Source of the DNA: Legionella drancourtii LLAP12
GTDB taxonomy: Bacteria; Pseudomonadota; Gammaproteobacteria; Legionellales; Legionellaceae
Assembly: GCF_000162755.2 (NCBI RefSeq)
Contig: NZ_JH413847.1
Location: 162,325 to 216,240, forward strand
Length of the DNA: 53,916 nt
Direction of reading: 5' to 3'
Positions 1 to 9,610 of this stretch are shown here, in pieces. The translations under genes and the position numbers were made by a program. The first letter of the stretch is position 1, and every line of letters begins with the position of its first letter. The notes under the pieces are model-generated. The model did not search any database. It was not told the DNA's origin and worked only from the letters and a program-made list of their open reading frames with translations.

Positions 1-96
1 TTATTAGATGACCAACGTCGACCATTAAATGAAGAGCGGATAGCCCGTTATCATCATTTATTGCGTTTGAATCAGGATCATCTTGAGATGGCATAA
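1..96 (+). CDS. C-terminal end of an unidentified protein (5' truncated by window)
   Basis: An open frame runs from the first base to a TAA at 94-96 and encodes the last 31 residues, ending HLEMA. The visible tail is charged and helical-looking (RRPLNEERIARYHHLL) and carries no motif I recognise. It lies 237 bp upstream of murF on the same strand. The Legionella dcw region often carries unrelated genes here, so function cannot be inferred from position. A hairpin follows at 133-149. Confidence 0.55.
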   Translation, partial: LLDDQRRPLNEERIARYHHLLRLNQDHLEMA

Positions 97-333
97 TTGT
101 CGTAGTCGTCAAGCAAGCCTTATTCTTACATTCCGCGGCTTGTCCGCGGAGTAGGTGGCGCGAAGTGATGGATGAGGGGCTTATTGTGGCAAGTACATTT
201 TAAGTGTCCTTATCAACCATCTTCATCCACCCAGTCTACGTTTTGTCGCTGTATATCCCCTCATTCGTGCGATACCCCTTGAACTCGAAGCTAAAGTGTT
301 AGTACACTAGACTTTTGGCCTTCTCTAAATATC
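97..333. other. Intergenic region upstream of murF
   Basis: No coding frame is convincing here. It holds the CCGCGG-palindrome hairpin (133-149). The murF start has no clear Shine-Dalgarno sequence (context ttctctaaatatc before the ATG). A small inverted repeat AGTGT/ACACT lies around 296-309. I could not fix a promoter with confidence. Confidence 0.5.
133..149. repeat. CCGCGG hairpin, possible dispersed palindromic element
   Basis: CCGCGG, five-base loop CTTGT, CCGCGG. It is GC-rich against an AT-rich background and has no following T run, so it is a poor intrinsic terminator. The flank agtagg recurs after a similar but imperfect GCGG-rich hairpin near 23512-23537, which suggests two decayed copies of one palindromic repeat family. 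Confidence 0.45.
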
Positions 334-1662
334 ATGAACTTAAATACCGTCGCTGCATTACTTGCCCAATCATGCCAGATAAATGCTGAAATTACTGGCG
401 TTTGTACTGACAGCCGCGAACTCAAGCCGGGTAGTTTATTTATTGCTATTCAGGGGGAGCGTTTTGATGGGCATGATTTTATTAAAGAGGCAGAGGCTCA
501 AGGTGCTTTAGCTGCTGTGGTGAAGTATGCTGTTGACGGCATAACGATCCCGCAATTTGTGGTTCCGGATCCTTTACACGCGTTAGCTAAAATTGCAGCG
601 GCTCATCGTCACAATATTCATTGTCCTGTAATTGCATTGACTGGCTCAAATGGTAAAACGACGACTAAAGAAATGATTGCCGCTATTTTACCGGTGCCAT
701 CGCATGCGACCAAAGGCAATTTAAACAATCATATTGGGGCTCCATTAAGCGTGTTGCAGTTGACTAGCCAGCACCGTTATGCGGTTTTTGAGTTGGGCGC
801 CAACCATCCAGGCGAAATTAGCCACACTGTAGCTATCGTACATCCTGATGTGACTTTAATTACTAACATTGCTCCAGCCCATATCGAAGGTTTTGGTTCC
901 ATTGATGGTGTTGCACGAGCTAAGGGCGAAATCCATCAAGGCTTATCCACTAGCGGGATCGCGGTCGTGAATGACGATGATGCGTATGCGCATTTTTGGG
1001 ATGATATTTTGGTGGATAAGAAGACCTTACGTTTTTCTATTGAACACCCTGCAGAGGTTTATGCTCAAGACATCCATCTAGATGCCTATGGTTGTGCCCA
1101 GTTTTCGTTGATATTGCCCAATGGTCGTATTGATACTCAACTACAGGTTCCTGGATTACATAATGTTCGTAATGCCCTGGCTGCTGCAGCTTGTTGTCAT
1201 GCCGTGGGTGTGGCGATTAAAGACATTCAACATGGATTAAATAATTTTGGCGGTGTCAAAGGACGTTTAATGATTCTTTCTGGAAAAAATCAATCCACCG
1301 TAATTGATGATACCTATAATGCTAATTTACGTTCAGTCTTGGTTGCTTTAGAAGTTTTAGCGGAACGTCCAGGTAAAAAAATCTTTGTATTTGGCGATAT
1401 GGGTGAATTAGGTGCATGGGCTACTCAGCATCATCAAGAAGTAGGGCTTGCTGCGCGTCGCTTGGGAATCGATTTGTTATTAAGTTGCGGTTCGTTCAGT
1501 AAATTGGCTACTGACTCCTTTGGTGCCGGAGGGGAGCATTTTACGAATCAGGAACTTCTGGCACAAAATCTGATCGAAAAGTTATCTCCTGATACAGTTG
1601 TCTTAGTAAAGGGATCGCGATCTAGTGCTATGGAAAAAATTGTGAATAAACTGCTTAATTGA
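334..1662 (+). CDS. murF: UDP-MurNAc-tripeptide--D-alanyl-D-alanine ligase MurF
   Basis: This cytoplasmic enzyme adds D-Ala-D-Ala to UDP-MurNAc-tripeptide, the last soluble step in making the peptidoglycan precursor. At 442 aa it has the normal length. The N-terminal Mur ligase domain shows the typical CTDSRELKPGSLFIAI stretch (about 24-40), the ATP-binding loop GSNGKTTTK lies at 104-112, and the ligase C-terminal domain (KGSRSSAMEKIV) closes the protein. It opens the dcw cluster, but a hairpin with a T run and a promoter-like element separate it from mraY, so it may form its own transcription unit. murE, its usual upstream partner, is not visible. Start chosen by homology; no good ribosome binding site. 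Confidence 0.95.
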   Translation: MNLNTVAALLAQSCQINAEITGVCTDSRELKPGSLFIAIQGERFDGHDFIKEAEAQGALAAVVKYAVDGITIPQFVVPDPLHALAKIAAAHRHNIHCPVIALTGSNGKTTTKEMIAAILPVPSHATKGNLNNHIGAPLSVLQLTSQHRYAVFELGANHPGEISHTVAIVHPDVTLITNIAPAHIEGFGSIDGVARAKGEIHQGLSTSGIAVVNDDDAYAHFWDDILVDKKTLRFSIEHPAEVYAQDIHLDAYGCAQFSLILPNGRIDTQLQVPGLHNVRNALAAAACCHAVGVAIKDIQHGLNNFGGVKGRLMILSGKNQSTVIDDTYNANLRSVLVALEVLAERPGKKIFVFGDMGELGAWATQHHQEVGLAARRLGIDLLLSCGSFSKLATDSFGAGGEHFTNQELLAQNLIEKLSPDTVVLVKGSRSSAMEKIVNKLLN

Positions 1663-1740
1663 TGCCGTAGGTGTGTGATATGCTTGGCCACTTTTTTGCC
1701 CATGGACCTGGGTTTTTCTGGTTTTTGCTAAAAAAACCCT

Positions 1741-1759
1741 ATCCCTCAGGAGGGATTTT
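1741..1759 (+). terminator. Candidate intrinsic terminator after murF
   Basis: ATCCCTC, two-base loop AG, GAGGGAT, then TTT. It lies between the murF stop and the mraY promoter candidate. The very short loop may open the top pairs. A run of A and CCC precedes it, giving symmetry typical of terminators. Fold prediction would settle the strength. Confidence 0.5.
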
Positions 1760-1779
1760 ATCGGGGTAATGCAAGACTA

Positions 1780-1808
1780 TTGGGATGGATCTTAGGCACT
1801 ACTATACT
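1780..1808 (+). promoter_or_regulatory. Candidate sigma70 promoter for mraY and the downstream dcw genes
   Basis: TTGGGA at 1780-1785 (4 of 6 to TTGACA) and TATACT at 1803-1808 (5 of 6 to TATAAT), 17 bp apart. It lies just before the mraY ribosome binding site GAGAGGA and downstream of a terminator-like hairpin. It would separate the transcription of mraY through ftsZ from that of murF. Confidence 0.5.
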
Positions 1809-1825
1809 TAACGAGAGGAATAATT

Positions 1826-2911
1826 ATGCTCTACTGGCTAACGCAGTTATTTCAAGGACAATATCATGCGTTACGTGTTTTTCAATATCTGACATTCCGC
1901 TCCATTCTGGCAGCATTAACGGCGCTTCTCGTGGGCTTACTTTGTGGTCCATTGACTATTCGTTGGTTACGTACGCTACAAATCGGCCAGATGGTTCGTG
2001 ATGACGGTCCGCAATCGCATTTATCGAAAGCCGGCACGCCAACCATGGGTGGCGTATTGATCCTCTTGGCAATTACCGTGAGTTGTTTGCTCTGGGGGGA
2101 TTTGCAACAATCCAGTTTATGGCTTGTGCTTTTAGTAACGTTGGGCAATGGGGTGGTGGGCTGGGTTGATGACTACCGCAAATTAGTACTAAAAAATAGT
2201 AAAGGCTTGCCTGGTCGCTGGAAGTTTTTTTGGCAGTCAGTTATTGCCTTGATCGCGGTTATTTATCTATATATGAATGCGACTTTGCCAGTACACACCC
2301 TGTTAACGGTACCTTTCTTTAAATCAGTTACTGTAGGATTAGGTATTTTCTTTCCTGTCCTGGCTTATTTTGTGATTGTTGGCAGTTCTAATGCTGTTAA
2401 TTTAACGGATGGATTGGATGGCTTGGCAATTATGCCAATTGTCATGGTTGCTGGTGCTTTGGGGATCTTTGCTTATGCCTCAAGTAATGCAGTACATGCG
2501 CATTATTTAGGTATTCCTTTTGTTCCTAACGAAGGAGAGTTAACGATCTTTTGTGCTTCCATTGTCGGTGCAGGGCTTGGTTTTCTTTGGTACAATAGTT
2601 ACCCCGCGCAATTATTCATGGGCGATGTCGGTTCTCTCGCTTTAGGTGCTGCTCTGGGAATAGTTGCTGTTGTTGTTCGCCAAGAACTGGTATTGTTAAT
2701 GATGGGGGGGTTGTTTGTTATTGAAACGTTATCAGTTATTTTACAGGTAGGGTATTTTAAATACACTCATGGTAAACGCTTGTTTCGTATGGCACCCTTA
2801 CATCATCATTTTGAATTAAAAGGTTGGTCTGAACCGAAAATCATCGTTAGATTTTGGATTATTACTGTTGTATTTGTGTTATGCGGATTGGCTACTTTAA
2901 AACTACGATAG
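1826..2911 (+). CDS. mraY: Phospho-N-acetylmuramoyl-pentapeptide transferase MraY
   Basis: This integral membrane enzyme moves phospho-MurNAc-pentapeptide from UDP to undecaprenyl phosphate, forming lipid I. At 361 aa it has the usual length, with about ten hydrophobic segments. Family hallmarks are present: [10 protein letters not shown] (about 67-76), [20 protein letters not shown] (the Asp-rich catalytic loop), [11 protein letters not shown] and [15 protein letters not shown] with its histidine cluster. The ATG follows GAGAGGAATAATT. murD follows after 13 bp. Confidence 0.97.
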   Translation: MLYWLTQLFQGQYHALRVFQYLTFRSILAALTALLVGLLCGPLTIRWLRTLQIGQMVRDDGPQSHLSKAGTPTMGGVLILLAITVSCLLWGDLQQSSLWLVLLVTLGNGVVGWVDDYRKLVLKNSKGLPGRWKFFWQSVIALIAVIYLYMNATLPVHTLLTVPFFKSVTVGLGIFFPVLAYFVIVGSSNAVNLTDGLDGLAIMPIVMVAGALGIFAYASSNAVHAHYLGIPFVPNEGELTIFCASIVGAGLGFLWYNSYPAQLFMGDVGSLALGAALGIVAVVVRQELVLLMMGGLFVIETLSVILQVGYFKYTHGKRLFRMAPLHHHFELKGWSEPKIIVRFWIITVVFVLCGLATLKLR

Positions 2912-2924
2912 GCAAGGTGCATCC

Positions 2925-4259
2925 ATGAAACATCCTTTATATTTAGTTGCTGGCTTGGGTAAAACAGGATTGTCGGTAGCGCGCTATTTGCGTCGAACGA
3001 ATAAACCGTTTGTTGCCTTTGATACGCGCCCACAAGCGCCAAATTTAGCTGAATTTACCGCCGAATTTCCTGATGTCACCGTTTATGTGCAACATGTTCC
3101 TGAGGATGTCCTTGGTCAATTAACTGATATTATTGCCAGTCCTGGGTTATCGTTAGATACTCCTTTGTTACAATATGCCCTGCACGCAGGTATTTCTGTT
3201 TATGGCGACATCGAATGCCTTGCTCGTGAAATTCACGCCCCAGTGATTGCGATTACGGGCACTAATGGTAAATCGACAGTAACTACTTTAGTTGGGGAAA
3301 TGGCTAAGGCTGCTGGTTATAATGTAGCGGTGGCGGGCAATATTGGTATGCCAGTACTTGATATGCTTGAGGATGAACATCAATATGATTTATGGGTTCT
3401 AGAGTTATCCAGTTTTCAATTAGACCTAACTTCTTCCTTGGCGCCAGTTGTGGCAACCATCCTTAATGTCTCGCCAGATCATTTAGACCGGCATCACTCG
3501 ATGGATGCTTATATACGCGCGAAGCAACGCGTCTATCATCACGCGCAAGTTGTTTTGTTTAATCGTGATGATGCCTATACAGAGCCAGCAGGTCAGGTGA
3601 TACGTGCTATTTCTTTTGGTAACAATCAGCCGGCCACAGAAGATTGGGGCTTAATCAACCAAGAAGATAAAATCTATCTGGCACACGGCAACTCTTGCTT
3701 TTTAGCCACAGAATCGGTATTAATTAAGGGAGTACATAATTGGCTCAATGCACTTGCCGCATGTGCTCTAGCGGATGCTGCGGGTATTCCCCGTCAGTAT
3801 ATTATCAGTGTACTGACTACTTTTTCAGGTTTATCTCATCGCTGTCAATGGGTGCGAACCTTAGATGGCGTTGAATGGATTAATGACTCAAAAGGGACCA
3901 ATATTGGTGCAACAATCTCCGCAATTAATGGAATAGGGGGCTCTATGCAAGGACGGATTGTGCTTATTGCTGGTGGACAAGGAAAGGGTGCTGATTTTAG
4001 TGAATTGGCACAACCGATTGCTGATTTTGTACGTTCTATAGTTTTAATTGGTGAAGATGCTGATAAAATTGCTGCCGCATTGGCTGATGTAGTGCCGATT
4101 ACTCGTGCTTCATCACTTGATAATGCGGTTGCAGTGGCGAAGACTCAGGCTAAGCCAGGTGATGTTGTTTTATTATCACCAGCTTGTGCTAGCTTGGATA
4201 TGTTCCGTGATTTTAATCATCGTGGTGAACTGTTTACTTCTCTTGTCGGTGGATTGTAA
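2925..4259 (+). CDS. murD: UDP-MurNAc-L-alanine--D-glutamate ligase MurD
   Basis: Cytoplasmic ATP-dependent ligase that adds D-glutamate to UDP-MurNAc-L-Ala. At 444 aa it has normal length. The N-terminal Rossmann-like domain starts GLGKTGLSVARYL (10-22), the ATP loop GTNGKST is at 112-118, the central ligase motif includes NVSPDHLDRH, and the C-terminal domain contains NDSKGTNIGA and LSPACASLDMF. The ATG follows AAGGTGCATCC. It is in the same transcription unit as mraY, and ftsW follows almost directly. Confidence 0.97.
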   Translation: MKHPLYLVAGLGKTGLSVARYLRRTNKPFVAFDTRPQAPNLAEFTAEFPDVTVYVQHVPEDVLGQLTDIIASPGLSLDTPLLQYALHAGISVYGDIECLAREIHAPVIAITGTNGKSTVTTLVGEMAKAAGYNVAVAGNIGMPVLDMLEDEHQYDLWVLELSSFQLDLTSSLAPVVATILNVSPDHLDRHHSMDAYIRAKQRVYHHAQVVLFNRDDAYTEPAGQVIRAISFGNNQPATEDWGLINQEDKIYLAHGNSCFLATESVLIKGVHNWLNALAACALADAAGIPRQYIISVLTTFSGLSHRCQWVRTLDGVEWINDSKGTNIGATISAINGIGGSMQGRIVLIAGGQGKGADFSELAQPIADFVRSIVLIGEDADKIAAALADVVPITRASSLDNAVAVAKTQAKPGDVVLLSPACASLDMFRDFNHRGELFTSLVGGL

Positions 4260-4263
4260 CGCT

Positions 4264-5439
4264 ATGCGACCAAGACACGTCAATCAACGAGGTAAACCAG
4301 TTAGTCGACCTATTTCTCTTTATGATAAATGGTTGATTGGCGTTGTCATGGGGTTGTTGATTATTGGCTTGATGATGGTTGCTTCAAGTTCAGTAATGAT
4401 TTCTACTAAATATTTTCATCAGCCCTTTCATTTTCTAATTCGTCAATCCTGCTATTTATTTGCAGGTTTCATGGTGGCCTTAGTGGTGATTCGTACCGAC
4501 AGCAGTTTTTGGGAACGGATTAGCATGCCCATGTTGGTTATTTGTTTGTTTATGTTGCTGATAGTCTTAGTCCCTGGTATTGGTCGTACGGTTAATGGAA
4601 GTCGTCGCTGGCTGGCTTTAGGGCCTATCGGTATTCAAGTATCTGAGCTGGCTAAATTAACGATGATTTTTTATCTTTCTGGCTATTTGGTGCGTCAGCA
4701 AAAAGCAGTCAGTGACAGTATTGTTGGTTTCATTAAGCCAATGATGATTTTGGGTTTAGTGTCAGTGTTGCTTTTGCGTGAGCCGGATTTTGGCGCCACC
4801 GTGGTTATTTCTGGCACCGTCATGGCCATGTTATTTTTAGCAGGGGTTAAATTACGTTATTATATAGGTTTGTTGCTGGTGGTAATTGGGGCACTGGCTT
4901 TTTTAGCGGTTTCCTCTCCTTATCGTCTTGCGCGGTTAACCGCATTCTTAGATCCTTGGGCGGATCAGTATAATAGCGGTTACCAGTTGACGCAGTCCCT
5001 GATTGCTTTTGGTCGTGGGGGGTGGTTTGGTGCCGGTTTGGGAGAAAGTATTCAGAAATTATTGTACTTACCCGAAGCACATACAGATTTTTTGTTTGCT
5101 GTTTTAGCAGAAGAATTAGGTTTGGTGGGCATTTTAACGGTTATTACCCTATACACTATCTTAGTGATCAGGGGGATGACTATTGCGTATAATGCTTATC
5201 TGCAGGATCGTTTATTTGCCTCATACACGGCTTATGGCCTGACTTTTTGGTTAGGTTTACAGGCGACCATCAATATGGGTGTTAATTCGGGCTTGTTACC
5301 GACTAAAGGGTTAACTTTGCCACTGATGAGTTATGGTGGTGCAAGTATGGTAATTAATTGTGTGGTCATTGCATTATTATTGCGCATTGATCATGAAAAT
5401 CGTTGGCAGTCGCTCGGATTGAAACCACTGTCAGCATAA
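4264..5439 (+). CDS. ftsW: Septal peptidoglycan glycosyltransferase FtsW
   Basis: SEDS-family polymerase that works with FtsI at the division septum. The chosen ATG at 4264 starts MRPRHVNQRG, 5 bp after the murD stop, giving 391 aa; a longer frame reaching back into murD is spurious. About ten membrane segments are visible. Family signatures include SRRWLALGPIGIQVSELAK, REPDFG with the conserved Asp, YLPEAHTDFLFAVLAEELG and the C-terminal GLTLPLMSYGGAS. murG normally follows ftsW; here murC starts 9 bp later. Confidence 0.95.
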   Translation: MRPRHVNQRGKPVSRPISLYDKWLIGVVMGLLIIGLMMVASSSVMISTKYFHQPFHFLIRQSCYLFAGFMVALVVIRTDSSFWERISMPMLVICLFMLLIVLVPGIGRTVNGSRRWLALGPIGIQVSELAKLTMIFYLSGYLVRQQKAVSDSIVGFIKPMMILGLVSVLLLREPDFGATVVISGTVMAMLFLAGVKLRYYIGLLLVVIGALAFLAVSSPYRLARLTAFLDPWADQYNSGYQLTQSLIAFGRGGWFGAGLGESIQKLLYLPEAHTDFLFAVLAEELGLVGILTVITLYTILVIRGMTIAYNAYLQDRLFASYTAYGLTFWLGLQATINMGVNSGLLPTKGLTLPLMSYGGASMVINCVVIALLLRIDHENRWQSLGLKPLSA

Positions 5440-5448
5440 GGGGGAATT

Positions 5449-6858
5449 GTGAGCAATTCAGGACAATTTGTATCTCCACGGATGGGGCGAGTAGAACAAA
5501 TTCATTTTATTGGAATTGGCGGTGTTGGTATGTGCGGTATTGCTGAAGTATTGCATAATCAAGGTTATCGTATTACGGGCTCAGATGCTGGCGAAAGTAG
5601 TACGGTACAGCGGTTAAAATCTTTAGGTATTCCTGTTTACCTTGGCCATAAGGCTGAGCACATGCAAGGTGCTGATGTCGTAGTTCGTTCTTCAGCGGTT
5701 GGCATGAATAACCCTGAAGTGGTTGCGGCACGTGAGCAGCTGATACCGGTGATCCCGCGTGCGGCGATGCTTGCTGAGTTAATGCGTTTTCGTCATGGTA
5801 TTGCTGTGGCTGGAACGCATGGTAAAACGACAACAACTAGTTTGGTAAGCAGTTTACTGGCCGAGGGTGGGCTCGATCCAAGTTTTGTGATTGGTGGTAA
5901 ATTAAATAGTGCCGGAGTCAATGCAAAACTTGGGCAATCACCTTATTTTGTTGTTGAGGCTGATGAAAGTGACGCTTCATTCTTATTCCTTAAGCCGATG
6001 ATGGCCATAGTGACTAATATTGATGCAGATCATATGAGTACCTATGAAGATAATTTTGATAAATTGAGAACAACGTTTCTTGAGTTTTTACATCATTTAC
6101 CGTTTTATGGTTTAGCGGTAGTTTGTACTGATGATCCTGAGGTGCGTAATATTCTGCAATCGATTGAGCGTCCTACCTTAACTTATGGGTTTAATGACGA
6201 AGCGCATTATCGCGCTGTTGATTGGACACAGAATGAATTGCTTAGTGAATTTACCGTAGCGCGACCCGCACCTTATCCGCCATTAAATATTTGTTTTCAA
6301 TATCCTGGTCGTCATAACGTATTGAATGCTTTAGCCGCAATTGCCATTGCCACGGAACTCGGTGTTAGTGATGCCGCGATTGTTAGTGCTTTAGCTAAAT
6401 TTCAAGGGGTTGGTCGTCGTTTCCAGATGTTGGGCGAAAAACACTTTGAGAGGGGTTCTGCGCTTGTTGTTGATGATTACGGTCATCATCCTCAGGAAAT
6501 TTTCTCTACTATAGATGCTTTTCGTCGTGTGTGGCCAAATAAACGCCTAGTTCATGTGTTTCAACCACACCGTTACAGTAGAACCCAATCTTTACACGAT
6601 CAATTTGTCGATGTATTAAGCCTTTCTGATAAACTATTTTTGTTTGATATTTATTCTGCTGGAGAAGCGGCTATTCCTGGAATAAGTAGTGAAGGTCTAG
6701 CGCAAAAAATCAGAGGTAATGATAAGAATGTGACGATGGTAAATGAGCAGTCGCTTAAAATGCAACTTGATGAATTTATTCTAGATGGTGATGTGATTTT
6801 AATCCAAGGTGCGGGAAATATTGGCCAAATTGCTGTGAACTTGATGCAGGAAAAGTGA
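5449..6858 (+). CDS. murC: UDP-MurNAc--L-alanine ligase MurC
   Basis: First amino-acid ligase of peptidoglycan precursor synthesis. 469 aa. The N-terminal nucleotide-binding motif is FIGIGGVGMCGIAEVL (20-35), the ATP loop GTHGKTTTT is at 122-130, then EADESDASFL and the C-terminal VVDDYGHHPQEI motif. The start is GTG at 5449, supported by an AAGGGGG ribosome binding site right after the ftsW stop. The stop overlaps the possible GTG start of murB by 4 bp, which indicates translational coupling. Confidence 0.96.
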   Translation: MSNSGQFVSPRMGRVEQIHFIGIGGVGMCGIAEVLHNQGYRITGSDAGESSTVQRLKSLGIPVYLGHKAEHMQGADVVVRSSAVGMNNPEVVAAREQLIPVIPRAAMLAELMRFRHGIAVAGTHGKTTTTSLVSSLLAEGGLDPSFVIGGKLNSAGVNAKLGQSPYFVVEADESDASFLFLKPMMAIVTNIDADHMSTYEDNFDKLRTTFLEFLHHLPFYGLAVVCTDDPEVRNILQSIERPTLTYGFNDEAHYRAVDWTQNELLSEFTVARPAPYPPLNICFQYPGRHNVLNALAAIAIATELGVSDAAIVSALAKFQGVGRRFQMLGEKHFERGSALVVDDYGHHPQEIFSTIDAFRRVWPNKRLVHVFQPHRYSRTQSLHDQFVDVLSLSDKLFLFDIYSAGEAAIPGISSEGLAQKIRGNDKNVTMVNEQSLKMQLDEFILDGDVILIQGAGNIGQIAVNLMQEK

Positions 6859-7778
6859 GAATCAATATGAGTACAGTGGAAAATGAGTGTGAATTAACAG
6901 CTGAATATCAAGGGACATTGCTTTATAATGAGCCTTTGGCAGAATACACAACCTGGCGTGTTGGTGGGCCTGCAGCCAAGCTTTATAAACCCGCTCATGC
7001 CGCTGATTTGGCGTTATTCTTACGTAATTTGCCTGAAAGAGAGCCCTTATTATGGTTAGGTTTGGGTTCCAACTCATTAATTAAGGACAATGGTTTTTCC
7101 GGTACGGTGGTCTTGACTCAGGGATGTTTAAAGGAAATTAATCTGTTGAGCGCGCAGACAGTAAAAGTGGATGCCGGCGTGTCCTGTGCGAGTATGGCGC
7201 GATTTTGTGCACGTAATAATCTGTCTGGTGGCGAGTTCTGGGCGGGAATCCCTGGTACTATGGGGGGGGCCTTGCGTATGAATGCAGGCTGCCATGGCGG
7301 TGAAACCTGGCAATCTGTTGTTGAGGTGCAGACTATAACGCGCAGTGGTGAAATTAAAATACGCAAACCAGAAGAATATGAAGTGGCTTATCGGCATGTT
7401 TCTGGACCAGCAGATGAATGGTTTATTTCTGCTACGTTTAAATTACTTGCTGGCACCAAAGAGACTTCACTGCAAGTCATTAAAGATTTATTGGCACATC
7501 GAGCAAATACCCAACCTACAAGTGAATGTAACTGTGGTTCGGTATTTAGAAACCCTCCTGGTGATTTTGCGGCACGACTTATTGAGTCTTGTGGTTTAAA
7601 AGGATTTAGTATCGGCGGCGCTATGGTTTCGCAAAAACATGCTAATTTTATTATCAATCATCAAGGTTTAGCAACAGCCGCTGATATTGAAGCCTTGATT
7701 CATTTGGTGCAAACTAAAGTTCGTGAGCAGACAACAATTGAGTTGATGCGCGAAGTACATATTATTGGAGACTCTTAA
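6855..7778 (+). CDS. murB: UDP-N-acetylenolpyruvoylglucosamine reductase MurB
   Basis: FAD-dependent enzyme reducing UDP-GlcNAc-enolpyruvate to UDP-MurNAc. About 303-307 aa. Motifs: TTWRVGGPA near the N-terminus, GLGSNSL, the FAD-binding WAGIPGTMGGALRMNAGCHG, NCGSVFRNP with the proton-donor Ser, and the C-terminal IIGDS. Two starts are possible: GTG at 6855 (overlaps the murC stop; AGGA just upstream) or ATG at 6867. Both keep the whole conserved domain. ddl begins at the base after its stop. Confidence 0.95.
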   Translation: MRINMSTVENECELTAEYQGTLLYNEPLAEYTTWRVGGPAAKLYKPAHAADLALFLRNLPEREPLLWLGLGSNSLIKDNGFSGTVVLTQGCLKEINLLSAQTVKVDAGVSCASMARFCARNNLSGGEFWAGIPGTMGGALRMNAGCHGGETWQSVVEVQTITRSGEIKIRKPEEYEVAYRHVSGPADEWFISATFKLLAGTKETSLQVIKDLLAHRANTQPTSECNCGSVFRNPPGDFAARLIESCGLKGFSIGGAMVSQKHANFIINHQGLATAADIEALIHLVQTKVREQTTIELMREVHIIGDS

Positions 7779-8873
7779 ATGCCTAAGCCTATCAACCTGG
7801 TGCTACTTTATGGTGGAAAATCTGGAGAGCATGAAGTTTCATTGGTTTCAGCAGCGTCTGTTCTTGCCAATTTAGATGTGGAAAAATACCACATTATTCC
7901 TGTTGCTATGGATAAAGACGGGCTATTTTATGTGCACCAGTATGAGGATTTATTAGCGTATAAAGATAAGCTTCCTGTAGTGACGGAGCGTTCTAAGTCT
8001 TTAGATAACTTACTGATCAATGGACGCTTGGCTATTGATGCTGAAGTTGTTTTTCCTGTAGTTCACGGTCCTTTATATGAAGACGGTTGCTTGCAGGGGC
8101 TGTTGGAATTAGCGGGTGTTGCTTATGTAGGCTGTGATGTATTGTCTTCCGCTATCGGTATGGATAAGGATATGACGCGAAGAGTCGCCTGCATCGATGG
8201 CTTAAAATCAGCGCGTTATAAACTGTTATCATGGCATGCGCCTTTGTCTGAACGACAACGTTTTTGTCAGGATGTTGCTGCAGAATTTGGTTGGCCTTTA
8301 TTTGTTAAGCCTTGTGCTATGGGGTCAAGTGTAGGCATCCATAAAGCCAAAAGTATGGATGAGCTTGTTGTCGCTGTGGATGATGCTCTACGTTATGACG
8401 AAGAGATTTTGGTTGAGTCGTTTGTTGAAGGCCGTGAAATTGAATTATCAGTGCTTGAAAGCGCAGTGCCTTCTATGGCGCCGAGAGTGAGTGTTGCTGG
8501 TGAAATTCGCGTACACCATCCTGATGGTTTTTATTCCTATTCTGCAAAATATCTGGAGAGCAATCAAACTGATTTGCTTATTCCTGCTGCGTTAAGTACT
8601 ACCTTGCAAGCAGAGTTAAAACAAGCGGCGGCAGATATTTTTACTCGCTTAAAATGTAAGGGTATGGCGCGAATTGATTTTTTTGTTAATGATAAGACGG
8701 AAAGTATTTATTTTAATGAAATAAATACCTTGCCTGGTTTCACCTCCATCAGTATGTATCCAAAACTGTGGCAGGAAAGTGGTTTGGCTTATCCTGATTT
8801 GCTTGATGAGTTAATTCGTATTGCAATGGTACATCAGAATTGTCGTAAACATTTAGTAACTAACTACCTGTGA
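7779..8873 (+). CDS. ddl: D-alanine--D-alanine ligase
   Basis: Makes the D-Ala-D-Ala dipeptide used by MurF; a cytoplasmic ATP-grasp enzyme. 364 aa, the long Ddl type. Motifs: [14 protein letters not shown] near the N-terminus, [39 protein letters not shown] (ATP-binding loop), VLESAVPS, and ARIDFFVN followed by [18 protein letters not shown] at the Mg/substrate site. GGAG stands 8 bp before the ATG, and the gene begins directly after the murB stop. The stop overlaps the region where ftsQ begins. Confidence 0.95.
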   Translation: MPKPINLVLLYGGKSGEHEVSLVSAASVLANLDVEKYHIIPVAMDKDGLFYVHQYEDLLAYKDKLPVVTERSKSLDNLLINGRLAIDAEVVFPVVHGPLYEDGCLQGLLELAGVAYVGCDVLSSAIGMDKDMTRRVACIDGLKSARYKLLSWHAPLSERQRFCQDVAAEFGWPLFVKPCAMGSSVGIHKAKSMDELVVAVDDALRYDEEILVESFVEGREIELSVLESAVPSMAPRVSVAGEIRVHHPDGFYSYSAKYLESNQTDLLIPAALSTTLQAELKQAAADIFTRLKCKGMARIDFFVNDKTESIYFNEINTLPGFTSISMYPKLWQESGLAYPDLLDELIRIAMVHQNCRKHLVTNYL

Positions 8874-8878
8874 GAGCG

Positions 8879-9610
8879 ATGACGAATAATAGGGATAATG
8901 ACTCTGGGAACTTACGCTATGTTTTCCTGCTCTGGGGGCTAATTCTTAGCGCCCTATTTTTAGCTGGGCGCCTGGGTTATTATTACTTGTCTAATGCCGA
9001 TTATTTTCCAATTGCTACCATCAAGGTTGCGGCAAGTTATGAACATGTTAGTCATAAAGAATTAGAAAATGTATTAGCTCGCTATGTAGGGGACAGTTTT
9101 TTTGCCTTACCGGTGAGCGCATTGCAAAATGAATTAAACGCAATGAACTGGGTTGATACGGCAACTGTAGAGCGCGTATGGCCGGATACATTAAAAATAA
9201 AACTTGTTGAAAAAAAACCGGTAGCGAGTTGGGGTAATGCGTTAATGACCGCCGATGGTAAACTCTTTAATGAAGGCGTTATTCCTCTGGGTATGCACCT
9301 GCCGCAATTAAAAGGACCGCTATCTCAACAAGCAGAAGTCTTACAAGTTTACGAAAAATTGAGTAAGATATTATCAAAGTACGGATTGAATGCTACTGGA
9401 CTGCATTTAAGAGATAACCAATCCTGGGTATTATTAATGGATAACAATGTAAAAATATACTTAGGAAAGAACGAGTTAGAAGCACGGTTGCTGCGTTTTT
9501 GTAAGGCATATCCTGCAGTTTTTGCTCCAAAAGCAGATCAACTGGCAAGCGTGGACTTACGCTACCCGCGTGGTATGGCAGTGCAGTGGAAACAACAAAC
9601 GGAACGATAA
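8879..9610 (+). CDS. ftsQ: Cell division protein FtsQ
   Basis: Bitopic inner-membrane protein bridging early and late divisome components. About 243 aa: short cytoplasmic tail, one membrane helix (about 14-36), POTRA domain beginning FPIATIKV, then the beta domain with VERVWPDTLKIKLVEKKPVASWG and SVDLRYPRGMAVQW. ATG 8879 is chosen; a GTG at 8870 overlapping the ddl stop would add three residues. The stop TAA at 9608-9610 overlaps the ftsA ATG by one base. Confidence 0.92.
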   Translation: MTNNRDNDSGNLRYVFLLWGLILSALFLAGRLGYYYLSNADYFPIATIKVAASYEHVSHKELENVLARYVGDSFFALPVSALQNELNAMNWVDTATVERVWPDTLKIKLVEKKPVASWGNALMTADGKLFNEGVIPLGMHLPQLKGPLSQQAEVLQVYEKLSKILSKYGLNATGLHLRDNQSWVLLMDNNVKIYLGKNELEARLLRFCKAYPAVFAPKADQLASVDLRYPRGMAVQWKQQTER

